In this document: in pieces, positions 10,920 through 22,699 of the stretch
Numbering within the stretch: position 1 is the stretch's first letter
Layout: each line of letters opens with the position of its first letter
Assembly (NCBI GenBank): GCA_950295325.1
Contig: OX485806.1
Location: 6,448,001-6,512,000, forward strand
Direction of reading: 5' to 3'
Length of the DNA stretch: 64,000 bases
Source: Polytrichum commune
Lineage: Eukaryota > Streptophyta > Polytrichopsida > Polytrichales > Polytrichaceae
The notes under the pieces: model-generated
Seen by the model: only the letters and a program-made list of their open reading frames with translations
What the model was told of the DNA's origin: nothing
The model's database searches: none
Translations under genes and position numbers: made by a program

Positions 10920-11652
10920 TTTAAGGTATTGAGTCATGAAAGGCATAGTTGTAATGGACGCAGTGATCACAGTTGCAGTAAAGAATATGGACAAGGAAAA
11001 AAGCCGAGGTCGGTCAGTCGCACAAGGGCTTCCAGGAGGAGTGAGCGGTTATTTATATAATTTTTTCTTGTGTTAATGCAGAAACATGGTAGGGGCAACT
11101 GCTGTCCCACTTGGTGATCGTGACTTCAATTGCATATAGCAGGCAATTCACAATGGAAGGTTACATTGTGGGAGTACAGAGATTTATTTTAGTGTTGATT
11201 TACTTGCAACTTGATAGAGGGAAGGAGCATAATTGACATCGTTGAATGACTTCATATCTAATCCAAGAAGAGGAGGCCAATATCCAGAGGAATTGAAATT
11301 CTGAGGAGTTTGATAGAATTGGTGATGATCAGTTACACACTACAAAAACGAGCTTAGTTCTTCAGCTGGAAGGTGTATGTCGAGGACATAATCGTTTGCG
11401 TTGATGGAATGGTTCTTGGTGAAGTGCTAGAAGAAGAAAAGTGCTCTGCCTTTTGAAGAACGAGGAATCGCTACTTGTCCAAGTCGAAGAAGTGTGGGCG
11501 ATCCCAGACTAGTGAGCAAGGGATGAGTGGGAGCCATAGCCATGGCGCCAATTCTAGTTCAAGGACGGCTAAGATCATATTGTCCCACTAGCCTCGTACC
11601 TATTCTACCGCATCATATTTTCTTTGCTTGCAGCAACCTTAGTTCCTCTCTA
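10920..11652 (+). other. 5' region of the NYN-LOTUS gene
   Basis: Probably untranslated leader or upstream non-coding exon(s). A convincing splice acceptor (pyrimidine tract ending TTTGCTTGCAG) lies at about 11,633, just before the chosen start codon at 11,653. Another acceptor-like site ends near 11,088. An in-frame ATG at 11,542 lies before the acceptor and would only be used if that intron is not removed. Confidence 0.45.
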
Positions 11653-14600
11653 ATGGATGGTCAGGTTCCTGTTGATCTTGAATTTAACGTACACAACAAG
11701 GAGACAAGTTCAACTATCTCATGGAAGCGCTTGAAGTCATGTCGAGCCTCAACTCTTCCACATCGTCCGTTCGGTGAATCACATCGTTCGAGACAAGATG
11801 GGGTAGGAAGAGGTGCAATTAAACCTGAGTTAAATCCCCTTAAGCAATCTAAGCTCACACCGGCATCACTGGAGTCTACTCTTCCATCTCCACTAGTTCG
11901 ATCGACAACCCTAGAACAAACCTCTGTATGCAACATATTATCACCCCCTTCACATATTCCACCAGATTTGTTTCTTCCGCATCCATTAGACCTACAACTA
12001 AGCGATAGCGATGACGAAGAAATTGTGAGAAGGTCGGCATTTTCTTTGACTCTTGTTGTATGTGCTGCCGTGCAATTAGTCCATGTCACTAGTGCTCTTA
12101 GCCTCTGGGTGAGTCGGTTACGACTGAGGTACTTCGATTCTCCATTCACATACAGAGAAGTTTCAATGCGTTCGCGACTGGGCATGGTGGGCATATTCTG
12201 GGACATTGAGAATTGCCCAATACCCGGAAACATTGATGCGCAGATGGTGGTGAAGCAAATGCACAAGATAGGAACTTCTTTTGGCAGTATTCAATGTCTT
12301 CGCGCGTATGGCAAGCTCGAGTACCTCACACGGCAGGTTAGACAATCACAAATTCAATAGAGCTTAAGTCCTCTGTTTTGCTTCTTTCTTTGTCATATGA
12401 GGGCTATATTGGCTTCTGTTGGGAGTTTGCGCTCTGGTTGGAATCAGTGACGGAACCACATTTACTATCATTGTAGTTTGTTGTTACATAATTTGGGGAT
12501 TTATGCTCTGGATTTTGGAATACCAACATTTTTTACTTGTTAGTATATCTTAAGCATCCAGAGCTTTCAACTGGCCATGTCAAGTTGGACAAATATTTGA
12601 ATAGAACTTAAGCTTTCAGAAATTTGTCATTGAACAATAAAAACACTATGACTTTCAGGGAAAGAGATGTGATATTCAATAGGTTGTTGTTAATAAATGA
12701 ATTCTGGTTTCTAAAATTGAGCTTCTGGTGCTTTCTTTCAGGCACCTATTCTGCTCAGCATGGGAGTGGAGTTGTGTCCAGTGCCCGATGGTAAAGAATC
12801 CGCTGACAAAGCCATAATTATGGATGCTCTGCTGTTTGCATTTGATCACAAGCCATGTCCAGACACACCTCCGGTGGACAAGGTTGCTTCACAAGGTAGT
12901 CAAGGTAAACTTCGTGCAACTTTGCTTCATCAAACCGGGTACTGGCCTTGTTGATATCATAATCCTCCAGAGTACAATGAGCGCAGTAGGCATGCATCCA
13001 AGGGTGAGGTTCAAAGGAAAGGATGAAGTATCACATATACAATATACAATAGAGGCCCTTCATCTCGTCAATACTGGCAATCAAAGTGGCAATGTTAGTA
13101 TGTTTTACACTTAAAGTCTGGATCAACAAGAATCTCTAGTTCATCTCTAGTGGGTGTTTTCCTCATAATGGAATAGGCTTAGAGTTGGCAGATGATAAAG
13201 TATTTGGGAAAGACTTTTGAATGTGATTACTGTAATTTTGATGTGGTAAGGCCTACTCAGCTAGATACCTAAATTGTGCAATGGGGTTAAGTTAGGGCAT
13301 TTAGGTAGTTTATGAACACACTCCTGTTATTCTTCATAAATGCAGAGAAGAAGAGTGATATCTGATGTTGTTCCTAGTTGTCTCTGTGCAGCAGGTGATG
13401 GGATCGTGCTTGTAACAGGGGACAGAGGATTTTCTGCTTTACTAAGGGAACTTAGCAACAGACAGATGACCACAGTAGTAATTGGAAATGGCCATCAAAA
13501 AATTCCCTCCATTTTGGCACAAGCAGCGGATTTTAGTATCCAGTGGGATGAAATGATGGAGACATCAGATTTTAACACCAAATGCAATGAAAAATGTAAA
13601 TTGTCAGAGGATCAACATTTAGAGATTGGAAGATGGGAAGCATCAAGCTCATGCAACGTTCTGCTGAAGTATGAGTCACAAGGTATTGTGCAAGTGGCTC
13701 GGAGTCCATTCTGAATTGGGCCTGCCATAGGTCTGAGAATACTAGTTCTCTTAGCCAGAATGCATGCCTCTCTTTTGACAATAGCCTCGTTGGTAACTCA
13801 TGGGGCAGATAATAGTCTATGTTTGCTGTCAAAAGGGAAGGGACTCTTAAGGTGAAAATGGATTATTTGTCTGAAGCTTTAATCGTGATACCTGCCTATT
13901 GAATTAGGAAATGTGTAGAGAAATGATCAACATCACACAAGAAAATAGTTGCACAGTCCAGTGGTTATTGCCTGCAAGCGCCGCACATAACACGTATTGT
14001 ATGCAGATGGGAAACCTAATACAACCGTTTTCTGTTGTTTGTCTGCAGAAATGGCGGAGGAAGAAGTCTATCCAGATTGTGATGATTCTCTCCTCGAAGA
14101 AGGTGATACTCGGGATGAAGATATAGTGGAAACACAATCTGAGTTGGAATTTTCAGATGCCAGGCAAACTGAGGTTTGTGTTCATTTTGTCAATAACCTT
14201 TTTATTGTTTTCCTCTCTTGAACTCTGTACGTACAAGACTTGAATTAAACTCAATATTGCGATCATGTTTTTCCAAGGATGTTACTGTGACCATGTTGTC
14301 ACTGTTAGAGCCCCCTCTCGTTTGCATCTTCAAAAGGTAAAGACAGAAATAGTATTTTTAAGTTCCTGAAGGCATTTTTATATTTTGGTTCAGTGTCAAT
14401 GTAATATTCAATATTCTGATCCGATGTTCATGTGGCTTAACGCAGAAAGGCCAAAACTTCAACTTGTTAAATATGACTACTTTGGAGGGGAGTGATGGCT
14501 TGAGTGCAAGGTCTCATTTAATTCATGACAACACTTTCTCAGGGAATGGGCTCCCTTTATTTGACAATCAGAATTGGGACTCAGTGCCTCACGTCTATGG

Positions 14601-15431
14601 AACTAAGTATTTGTTGGATCCAGCAATCAGTGTGCAAAGATCTCTTTGCCCAACTTTTTATCCTGTTAGCAAGAGGAAAAATGAGAGGCAACATCAGATT
14701 GGGCTTAGTTTTAAGACTGATGAGTGGGGGATATTGAAGAAATCAGCTCCGGTTGGTGGAAGGGTTAGGATTTTAAGACACCTTCGTTGTGAGGTAGCTT
14801 ATGTTATTGAGAAACATTGCAAAGGAAAACCAAAGGCAGCTCTAGAGTTTGAGCAGTTTGAGTTGCTCTATGAACTAGAGATGGGACATGCTTTGGTCAG
14901 TTCCCATTACGGATTTGCTAGTCTGAAGAGCTTGCTAAAATCAATGCCAGACATAGTAGCGCTACGCTCAATCTCTCCGGTCACGGCAGATTGGAGAATA
15001 TATCCACATGTCAAGGTGAGTACACCATCTAAACCACTGTCTATTTTTGCATTGAGGATAGAAATCATCTTCATTTTACTGATCTTCAATATCCTGCTGA
15101 CTTCCTCCCTATTGGCAAATGACAGAGAAATGGTGAGGGCCGCAAAAGTCGAACAAACTTCAGCAGACATGATCTTCGGTGCATTTTGTATAAAATTCTT
15201 CATTCGGCATGGCCACTTGGAATTCCCAAAGAGCACTTGAGCTCAGAGCATTGCAAGCTGACCGGGCGGCCATTGGTACTTGTCGCCTATGAATATTGGA
15301 AACTAGGCGATTTGATTCAAAGCATGGGAGACATGCTTTACATTGATGTAAAGAACAAGCATGTATGCTTAATAGATGGTGCACCAGAACCTCAAGGATT
15401 ACATGGAAGGGAAAACAATGGGTGGAACTAA
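11653..15431 (+). CDS. NYN (PIN-like ribonuclease) and OST-HTH/LOTUS domain protein, MARF1-like
   Basis: Predicted RNA-binding endoribonuclease. Coding exons: 11,653-12,336; 12,742-12,895 (or 12,904); 13,392-13,682; 14,049-14,173; 14,446-15,015; 15,126-15,431, giving about 709 residues. Residues 1-125 are low-complexity and polar, ending in an acidic SDSDDEE patch. A hydrophobic stretch at about 126-155 could be a membrane segment. The NYN domain starts near 178 with GIFWDIENCPIP, continues with ADKAIIMDALLFA and, in exon 3, with VLVTGDRGFSALL; the aspartates of these three motifs fit the NYN metal site. Exon 5 encodes one LOTUS-like helical domain and exon 6 a second, weaker one that ends shortly before the stop. 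Plant homologues are annotated as putative endonucleases; some are organellar. The exon 3 acceptor is tandem (CAGCAG). The first exon and the exact end of exon 2 are the least certain parts. Confidence 0.78.
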
Positions 15432-15793
15432 ACTTCAAGTAAGGTTCTTCTTCAACTTTAGTCCAAATCTCCAGCTGCAATTGTACATACATGTTTCAAA
15501 TGTTTTGAAGCATGACCAGGAGATCAATGTGATTCTATTATTCTATTTTATTTATAACATCTTTGGAATCAGTTCATGCCCATGTTTTTATGATTAATAT
15601 CCTTCAGATGTAAAGTTTCTTGTTCGACATCTCTGTAACCTACATCTTTCCTCCTTGCCCAACTCTTTGTGTGATGGTTTCTTTTCTCTTGGCTTGCTTG
15701 CTTGCATCTAAAATCAAGACGAAGACAAGATTAGGGTCAAAAATTCTCACCTATGGGATGGAGAGGACGACGCAAACGCTCTGCAAAGACAAA
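15432..15793. other. 3' flank between NYN-LOTUS gene and U6 gene
   Basis: AT-rich DNA between the convergent NYN-LOTUS and U6 genes, presumably holding the 3' UTR of the former. A run of seven A at 15,791-15,797 is the U6 terminator read on the other strand. Confidence 0.5.
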
Positions 15794-15843
15794 AAAATTT
15801 GGACCATTTCTCGATTTGTGCGTGTCATCCTTGCGCAGGGGCC

Positions 15844-15875
<32 letters not shown>

Positions 15876-15895
15876 TCAGATGTCTCCGAAGAGAC
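15794..15895 (-). ncRNA. U6 spliceosomal snRNA gene (variant 5' stem)
   Basis: The minus strand reads as a complete plant U6 snRNA of about 102 nt: 5' stem-loop, the invariant ACAGAGAAGATTAGCATGG region including the ACAGAGA box that pairs with the 5' splice site, then CCTGCGCAAGGATGACACGC and a U-rich 3' end followed by a T7 run, a typical Pol III terminator. The 5' stem is GUCUC-UUCG-GAGAC in place of the usual GUCCC-UUCG-GGGAC, a paired change that keeps the hairpin. Upstream (15,896-15,970) I see neither the plant USE (TCCCACATCG) nor a TATA box at the usual spacing. It is therefore either an unusually driven gene or a dispersed copy, although the RNA region itself looks intact. Confidence 0.9.
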
Positions 15896-17480
15896 AACAA
15901 ATGTGTCACTTTTGTGTACAAATTCTTTCTTCAATTACACTTTCCAATCACTAGGGTTTAAGTTCACCGATCTGCATCCAACCCTCCTGCTTGCTCTAAC
16001 TGTCCACCATATAAAACTTACTTGCATTTTGAGTTCTTTCTAAGCCACTGCAACCCCTCTATGACTTTACTGTTTTTTTAAGGGACGCTTGCACAGTTCT
16101 CCAAGGAAAGAAACAAGCAGTACAGCCCAACTCGCACTTGCTTGAAATCTTGGTGTATTCATTGCAGTGAACTTGATGTTGGTTGTATTCCTATCATGGC
16201 TATGGTAGAGGCACTCAAAATTGGTATTGTCCTTATTCCGTCCTCTATAAATGCTCGCATTGTCAACATAAGATATGTTACTTCATCTTTGAGTTAGTCC
16301 AATTCCATGTGTAATCTTGTAACAAGAATTGCGAGAATTAGAGGGGGTCTTGAAGATTACCTCCTCTTATCACAGATGAACATCTTGAATGGATGCAAAT
16401 AAACCACCTCCACTATGATTGGGTGGACCATAGTGATGGATTAGGCTCGAGTTACCATGATCTTTTCAAATGGACACAAAGCATTTAGTTGTCATTGTGT
16501 TCAAACCGATGTTGTGTGCGCATCATTTTTTTTCCTATACCATTGGGTAAGGCTAATGAAAACTTAAAATTTGATAATGATGGGTCATGTTTGTCAAAAT
16601 ATTCATGAACTATCCAAGGTATATAAGCGACATTAGGAAATTTTAGCAATGCTATATGTGTGAATAATAAGTGGGTATCAATATTGGTATTGTAGGATGT
16701 GATACCATTAGGGTCATATATTGTTTACCCCTACAAGTACCCTTGTTGATCTTTGGTTTAACCTAGACACTTGCACAACATTGATTTGAAATGATTCTTG
16801 TGATTCTTGGATCATTCTTGGGTCATCTTGCTTACTAGCCCTTGAGGCTATACAATGCACTATATATGTATATATATTCTCCTCTTGTGGACAATTTCAG
16901 TGCAGTAAGAGGTGAGAGTAATATAGAAATTCATCCTATCATAGCTACCGGTTGATGCAAATAAAATACTTGAGATTGTAGAAGAAGTGGTGGGACCATG
17001 GGCCCACCATGGTTTTTCACCTCTTGAGAGAAAATCATCTTAAACCAAGCCCAAAGGGAATCAATGCGATAATTATTAACTTCAAGGCAATCGGTCACAT
17101 GTTCAGTGCAATCCCGGGGGTGAACTCTTCATTGGAACATTGTGGCTACCTGTGAGAATCCTTCCGTTGGCGATCTTCATTGCCACCCCTTCGCGTCATT
17201 ATGGAACACCACCATCATGTTCACCTTTGCCACGACTCTCTATGGATACCAAATATGCCAGTAGCAAGTTTGTATGCATCACACCAACATTGATTGGGGA
17301 CTACAACCACTCTAGCATGTTGTTGGTGTTTGCTTCTTCATCAGGACTGCACAACATCTCGACCTTGATTCGTGATACCATGGGTAGCAATGGGCCGCCA
17401 GTGCATGCTCCACCCACCATTTTAGCACCAAAAATCTAAGTTGGTTCCAAATTTTACTATTTTTTCAAAATTCTTTAGAA
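15896..17480. other. Intergenic DNA, no gene seen
   Basis: AT-rich sequence with no recognisable exon. The first ~100 bases are upstream of U6 on the minus strand. An alternating TA/TG stretch lies near 16,860. Confidence 0.5.
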
Positions 17481-17489
17481 TTGACACTC

Positions 17490-18540
17490 CCAACGTTTCG
17501 AAGGGCTTTCTTAGGACTTCCGTTGACTACTAGAGGTCCACTTTTTGGGTTTGTAAATGTGTATCTCATCAACAAGAGGGTCATTTCCAATACAAAAGTG
17601 GAATCCATGGACAAATTTCCAACGGGAACAAAATCAATTTGGACAACATACGGTAGTATGGTTTTTCAAGGCCTTAACAATGTTTGATGTTCACTATTGG
17701 AGGTCCTTTATTTTTTGTAAATGGGTATCTCATCAATGAGGGGGTCATTTCCTATCCAAAGTGAAATCCCTAACTTTTTTTCCCAATGAAAAAAAATTGA
17801 ATCTGAAAAACACATAATGTTTTTTTAGGGCCTTAATAATGTTTTTTTGTTAACTATTGGAGGTCCAATTTTTTTGTAGATGGATATCTCTTTAGCTAGA
17901 AGGTCATTTCCAATCAAAAGTGGAATCCTTGAGCCTTTTTTTTCCAATGCCCAAAATTCAATTTAGAAAGCATACAATGGTTCTTTAGAGCCTTAAAAAT
18001 GCTTTGATGCTGATTGTTGGGATCCAATTGTCTTTTGTAGATGGGTATCTCATCAACAAGAGGGTCATTTCCAATTTAGAGTGGGAAAAAAATTCAATTT
18101 GGAAAGCACATAATGGTTTTTCAAGGCCTTAACAATGTTTTGTGATGGGTATCTCATCAACAAGAGGTTATTTCTCAATACAATTTCAACCCCAATTTTA
18201 TTTTATTTTACGAGAAAAAATATTTTTGGGAAAAGGACAAAATGGTTCTTGAGGGCATTATGAGTGTTTTTGCAGACTGCCGCTAACTTTCGGGGGTCCA
18301 ATTTTAAGGTTTTTTTTTTTCCTTTGGTAAATGTGTACTATGTCAATGAGAGGTTCATTTTCAATCCAAAATTTGGCCCCAAATTTTTTATTTTAATGCA
18401 GGATAAAACCAACTCCTAAAGTTCATAATGGTTCTTTAGGACCCTAACAATGTTTTGTTGTTGATCATTGGAGGTCCATTTGTATTATGTAAATAAATGT
18501 CTCATCAATGAAAGGGTTGTTTCCAATCCGAAATGGAACT
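17490..18540 (+). repeat. Degenerate minisatellite, ~160-bp unit, about 7 copies
   Basis: A recurring block of the type GTATCTCATCAACAAGAGGG followed by TCATTTCCAAT begins near 17,563, 17,725, 17,884, 18,044, 18,148, 18,335 and 18,498. Each unit also carries a CATAATGGTT block and a TTGGAGGTCCATTT block. Spacing is mostly 155-185 bp with one shorter unit. Divergence between units is high, so the array is old. No coding frame is conserved across units. Confidence 0.75.
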
Positions 18541-19290
18541 TAGGTTGATGACCAATGCCTTCATTCAAAACATTGGAATTTTTGAAGAGTCCTTGAAGAG
18601 GCCAAAATGTGGAAAAATAACCCAAAAAAAAAGCAACCATATTCTTAAAGAATTGTCGTCTTGGTGCCAAGATGACAATTTCTAAAGATATAGACTTCTT
18701 TGTTTATTTGTCCACATTCAAGCCCTTTCAAGGGGGTTTCAATATTTCAATGAACTCCCAAAAACCAAATATGAGCCTCTTGTTGTGTGTGTTGGGGGGG
18801 GGGGGGGGCGGGAGAGGCTAGGTTGATGACCAACCCCTTCCATCCAAAACAAGTGACTCTTTGAAGGGCTTTTGAAGGGGCTGGATGGTGGAAAAAAACA
18901 CTTTAAAACATTTGAAATTTTGAGAATTGTCTTTTCGGCACCGAGAAGACAATTTCCACATTTACAAATATTTTTGTTGATAGTATTTTCCACATTTTTG
19001 GCCCCTTCAAGTGCCTTTGGGGTTATTTTGGTGGCTCAATTGGTTGAGAGGGGTTAGCCTCATGTGGCTCCTCCTCATCATTGCAGTCCTGTAGCCATTT
19101 GAGCATCCTAACATCCCCTAATGGGTTGCCTTGAGATGGTTGAATGGGCGCCCTTAAGAGCCATGAATGGACCCCAAATGCCAAGTATGAGCCTCTTGTT
19201 CTATGGAAGGGGCGGCCTAGGTTGATGATCGGCCACTCCATCCAAAAGTATTGGATTTCTGAAGGGCCTTCAAAAGGGCCGGGATATGGA
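18541..19290 (+). repeat. Second dispersed-tandem repeat, three copies
   Basis: Blocks starting TAGGTTGATGACCA near 18,541, 18,820 and 19,206 are followed by TCCATCCAAAA-type and GAAGGGC-type segments and a GGAAAAA tail. Two are preceded by ATGAGCCTCTTGTT. The second unit contains a 14-base G run (18,795-18,808). It directly continues the minisatellite at 17,490-18,540. Confidence 0.65.
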
Positions 19291-22094
19291 AAACATACAT
19301 AAAAATATAATTATGAAAAAAATTTCTTTGGTTTTTTTTTGTAGTCAACCTTTTGTCTAGTTTTGGAACCATTGCTTGCATTACATTCGGTTTGCACCAA
19401 AAAAATGGAGGAGGTCACCCAAGCTACCTATGAATCTTGGGATGAGCTTTGGCAAGTCATCAATAATTTTTATAAGTTATTCTTATCCACTGAGTCAACC
19501 TGGAGTCAACCTTGAGTCAACCTTGAGTCACCCTCGTGTTTGTCAATATTCAAAGCAGAGTAAGACATTTCATTAGGCTAATTGCTCTTTGTTCACACAT
19601 TATTGAACAAAATGGGTATTCTTTTTGCCAAGATATCATGGGTATAGGATACTAGTGGGTGTATTTCCATACATATCTACCTTCCTCATTGGTCATATGT
19701 TATCGCTCATCATTCATATGATAGCATTCCCCATTCTAAAACCCTCCCAATAAGTTTGGGTTTGGGCTCATTAATTTTCCAATGCATTCCCAAAATGTCT
19801 TGCAATTCCATAGCTATATGATCCAAGTGCCCCTATATCCATGTTGTCTATTTCACTCGCCACTCATTGCTCACCGCTCCCCAAGGTTGTATACGTGGCA
19901 CTCCAACACAAAGTGTGCCTTGTTTTCGACTGCCTTGTAAGAGCAAAAGTGGTATAATATAATATCTCGAAAGATAGGGATAGTCGACAACCATCTAGTT
20001 TCAATTGCAAGCCTTTGGTTTATGGTGTGGTAAGCAGTGATGAGGCTTTGGAGACAAGAAAAATGAAACTTTATCATTGATAACGTCATGTTTAGACTTC
20101 TCTTAGAAAACAACCCTTATCAAAGTAGTTTTGTTTTCCTCATGAGCTTCTCTTATTGGAGGCATGAGTTGAAATTAGGGTACAAATACAACCAACATGT
20201 GAAGGGATAAAATGTACAATTCTTTGCAAAAAAAAACCAGTGCATGTTTAGCCATTATTTTTATACGTGATTGTATCTTTCCTACCTTTCAAACCTATCC
20301 TTTACATAATTTACCCTTGGGACACAACTTGGACACAAATTCATCATGAAATACCTTTTGTTGATGATTTTTTGCAATCAAAATCTCATGCGACATTCCT
20401 AGCATTTCAAGATGTAAATGGTAGATTTCACGCACATGTATGTGATCTATGAATGACTCGTGGCAACTTAGGGTGTTTTTAGAAAGAAAGAAAACACTTG
20501 CCAACTATCATAGACTTTTAGTGCTCATTTGTTGTTAACATGTCCAAGAGAATATGGCCACTTCAAACTTTCATACCTTGGATTACTTATGATCTCCTCG
20601 TGCTTCAAAGTGGTACTCCCCATCATAAGGAGATTCCTAGTTCACTGCATTTACTTGGATAGAATGTGACATTTGTCCATACACATGCTAATATTAACAA
20701 TTTGTCGAATTTATTCATTTAAATTTTTTAATGAACATTTGGCAAAGAAAAATGTTGTAATTTTTTTTCTTTAACATTAAATAAACATTTGAAATTTCTA
20801 TTTACCGAGATTTCGCCAAATTAATCTACATTGCTATAGACTCCTTGGGTCTAAAATTATGTTGTTGACCAACCAGGGGTCCCAATTGGGGGAGAGGGGG
20901 GGGGTAAAGTGGCGGCATTGGAAGTGAAGGGGGTTTAATACATGTATGTATGTTAAAAAAAACTACCATGGGTTGTTGGTGTCACTTAACCATGATGTGA
21001 GTCACAAGAAGGAAACAACACAAGTCTGCAAGTGAACTTGAACCAACACATGCATAGTTGTTTGTAGTGAATAAGGAGACAACTCCCAAAGTAGAGAAAG
21101 AAAAGAAAAAATGGAACATATGTGTCTTTACATTAACATGCGATGTCCATTTACCACCCCTTGGCCATGTCTGTGCGAGCATGGGGGGAGGTGGCTTGAT
21201 GCTTACTAACTTCCAAACTAGGTCACTTGCTACAACACCCCGTATGCTTGAGAGTGGAATGTGACCTTCAATTAGGTTAGTCACTTCGATTCTTGAGAAA
21301 GTGAAGGTGCTTGTGTATGAGAGCAACCTTCTTTGAGAGGACTTCTCCTTTGCACTTGTGCAATCATTGCATTAACTATAATATTTGGTTCTATTTGTCT
21401 TGCTCAATACTAATATTAATTTGCATGTGTAGTGTCACCAACACTAAATGTAGATTTAACATTGTTGTTTCTTGTAAAAAAAATTGGGCATTATAGATTT
21501 GTTGTTTTGCATTTACTGACACTTACCGTGTGATTTTTCATCCAATCCATGACAATATTTCATTGCAAAAATGTTAGGATGTAGAATACACCAAACTTTG
21601 TTTAATGGTTGGCATGTGGATGAACTAAAAGTAAGTTGGGATGACAATACTTGGAAACTTTTTTCACATTAAGTGGCATTAGAAAAGTTACTACATTGAC
21701 ATAAAATACCCTATAACACTAAATACAAATTTTCATGTAGTTTGCACTTAAGCCATGTGGATGGGGAGTACTTCACATTTGTCATGATATGGATCCCTTG
21801 CATTTTAAAGATATTTTTATTGATTATTTTCCTTTGGTAAGAACATTTTAGGCATGGAAGAGGGGTACTATGTAGGGCTAATGAACTACTTGAATTGGGA
21901 GGTTTTGGTTATGGATTCATCCTAACTTGGTTAGTCTAGGTCCAAGAAACTAGGGTCCAAAATACCCTTTCTTGGACCTTAGCTTTGGACTCAAGATTGG
22001 ACCCAATCTTGAAGTTTGGTTTCTCAAATTGGACAGAGGATTTCTCAAGCCAAGACCACCAAGAAGTGGCAGGAAATAATGGTACGACTTTCAT
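19291..22094. other. Intergenic DNA, no gene seen
   Basis: AT-rich. A short direct triplication of GAGTCAACCT-like motifs lies near 19,490-19,530 and an AAGATTGG/CCAATCTT palindrome near 21,993. No recognised protein domain or RNA. Confidence 0.5.
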
Positions 22095-22699
22095 GGTATG
22101 CAAGTGTTATTCAATTGCTCTTGTTAATCAAATACCTACATCTAATTGGTGTGGGGTTAAGTGATGATCGAAGAACAAACACCACAAAGACACATGCTTA
22201 GAAAAGGTTGGACTAAATTTTAAAATTCTATTAACTACTCCACACTCAATAATGAACACAATTGGGAGGATTTATCAGCCATGGAATCAAAAAATGTGCC
22301 CTTTTGATAACCATAACTAAGTAAGGGCAAGTCCAATTTCCATTTAGTGATGGGGGAGGTTTATGGGCATAATTAGTTGAGATCATGGTGTTTGCAAGTC
22401 CAACCGGTTACTGTGGACATCCTCCAATCTTCCTTTATTAAATTGGGGTATATTCTATAAATTCCTCTAGAATGGTCGGTAATTCTCATGCAGTCTTGAA
22501 CTTCAACCGGTTATTTCCCAATCTCAACCGGTTCATTTGCAACTAACTGCCGGTTCTCCCCATTCATAGTTTCCAATATGATTTTTTGACGATGTTTCAT
22601 CATAGATTTGCTAATAATGCAACACGAAATATGAAAGATGTATATGCAATCCATAGAAGTTGGAGAACAAGAAAAACGTATCGAGTTTAGTGCCACTCC
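22095..22699 (+). mobile_element. Copy 2 of the ~375-bp long-TIR element (P1), split by a MITE
   Basis: It starts GGTATGCAAGTGTTATTCAA and shares the GAAGAACAAACACC block and the GATTTGCTAAT block with the other P1 copies. Removing the MITE at 22,345-22,569 and one target copy leaves about 372 bp, matching the 376-bp copy at 48,377. Confidence 0.75.
22345..22569 (-). mobile_element. hAT-like MITE (family H), copy 2, 225 bp
   Basis: Same family as 10,591-10,816, inverted. It carries CCAACCGGTTAC, TTGGGGTATATTCTATA, CTTGAACTTCAACC and GCCGGTTCTCCCCATTCAT. It starts TAGTGATGGGGGA. Flanking 8-bp duplications are TTTCCATT (22,337-22,344) and TTTCCAAT (22,570-22,577), one mismatch. It is inserted inside a P1 element. 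Confidence 0.9.

Noticed and set aside
11661-12266. Minus-strand open frame of 201 codons opposite NYN-LOTUS exon 1
   Set aside because: The plus strand carries the NYN domain start in the correct frame with fitting splice sites; the antisense frame has no domain.
17490-18540. Repeated protein-coding domain array
   Set aside because: The repeat period varies and no reading frame stays open or conserved between units.
19020-19110. tRNA-like A-box sequence (GGTGGCTCAATTGGTTGAGA) suggesting a tRNA or SINE
   Set aside because: No B-box (GGTTCGANNCC type) at the expected distance and no acceptor-stem pairing could be found.
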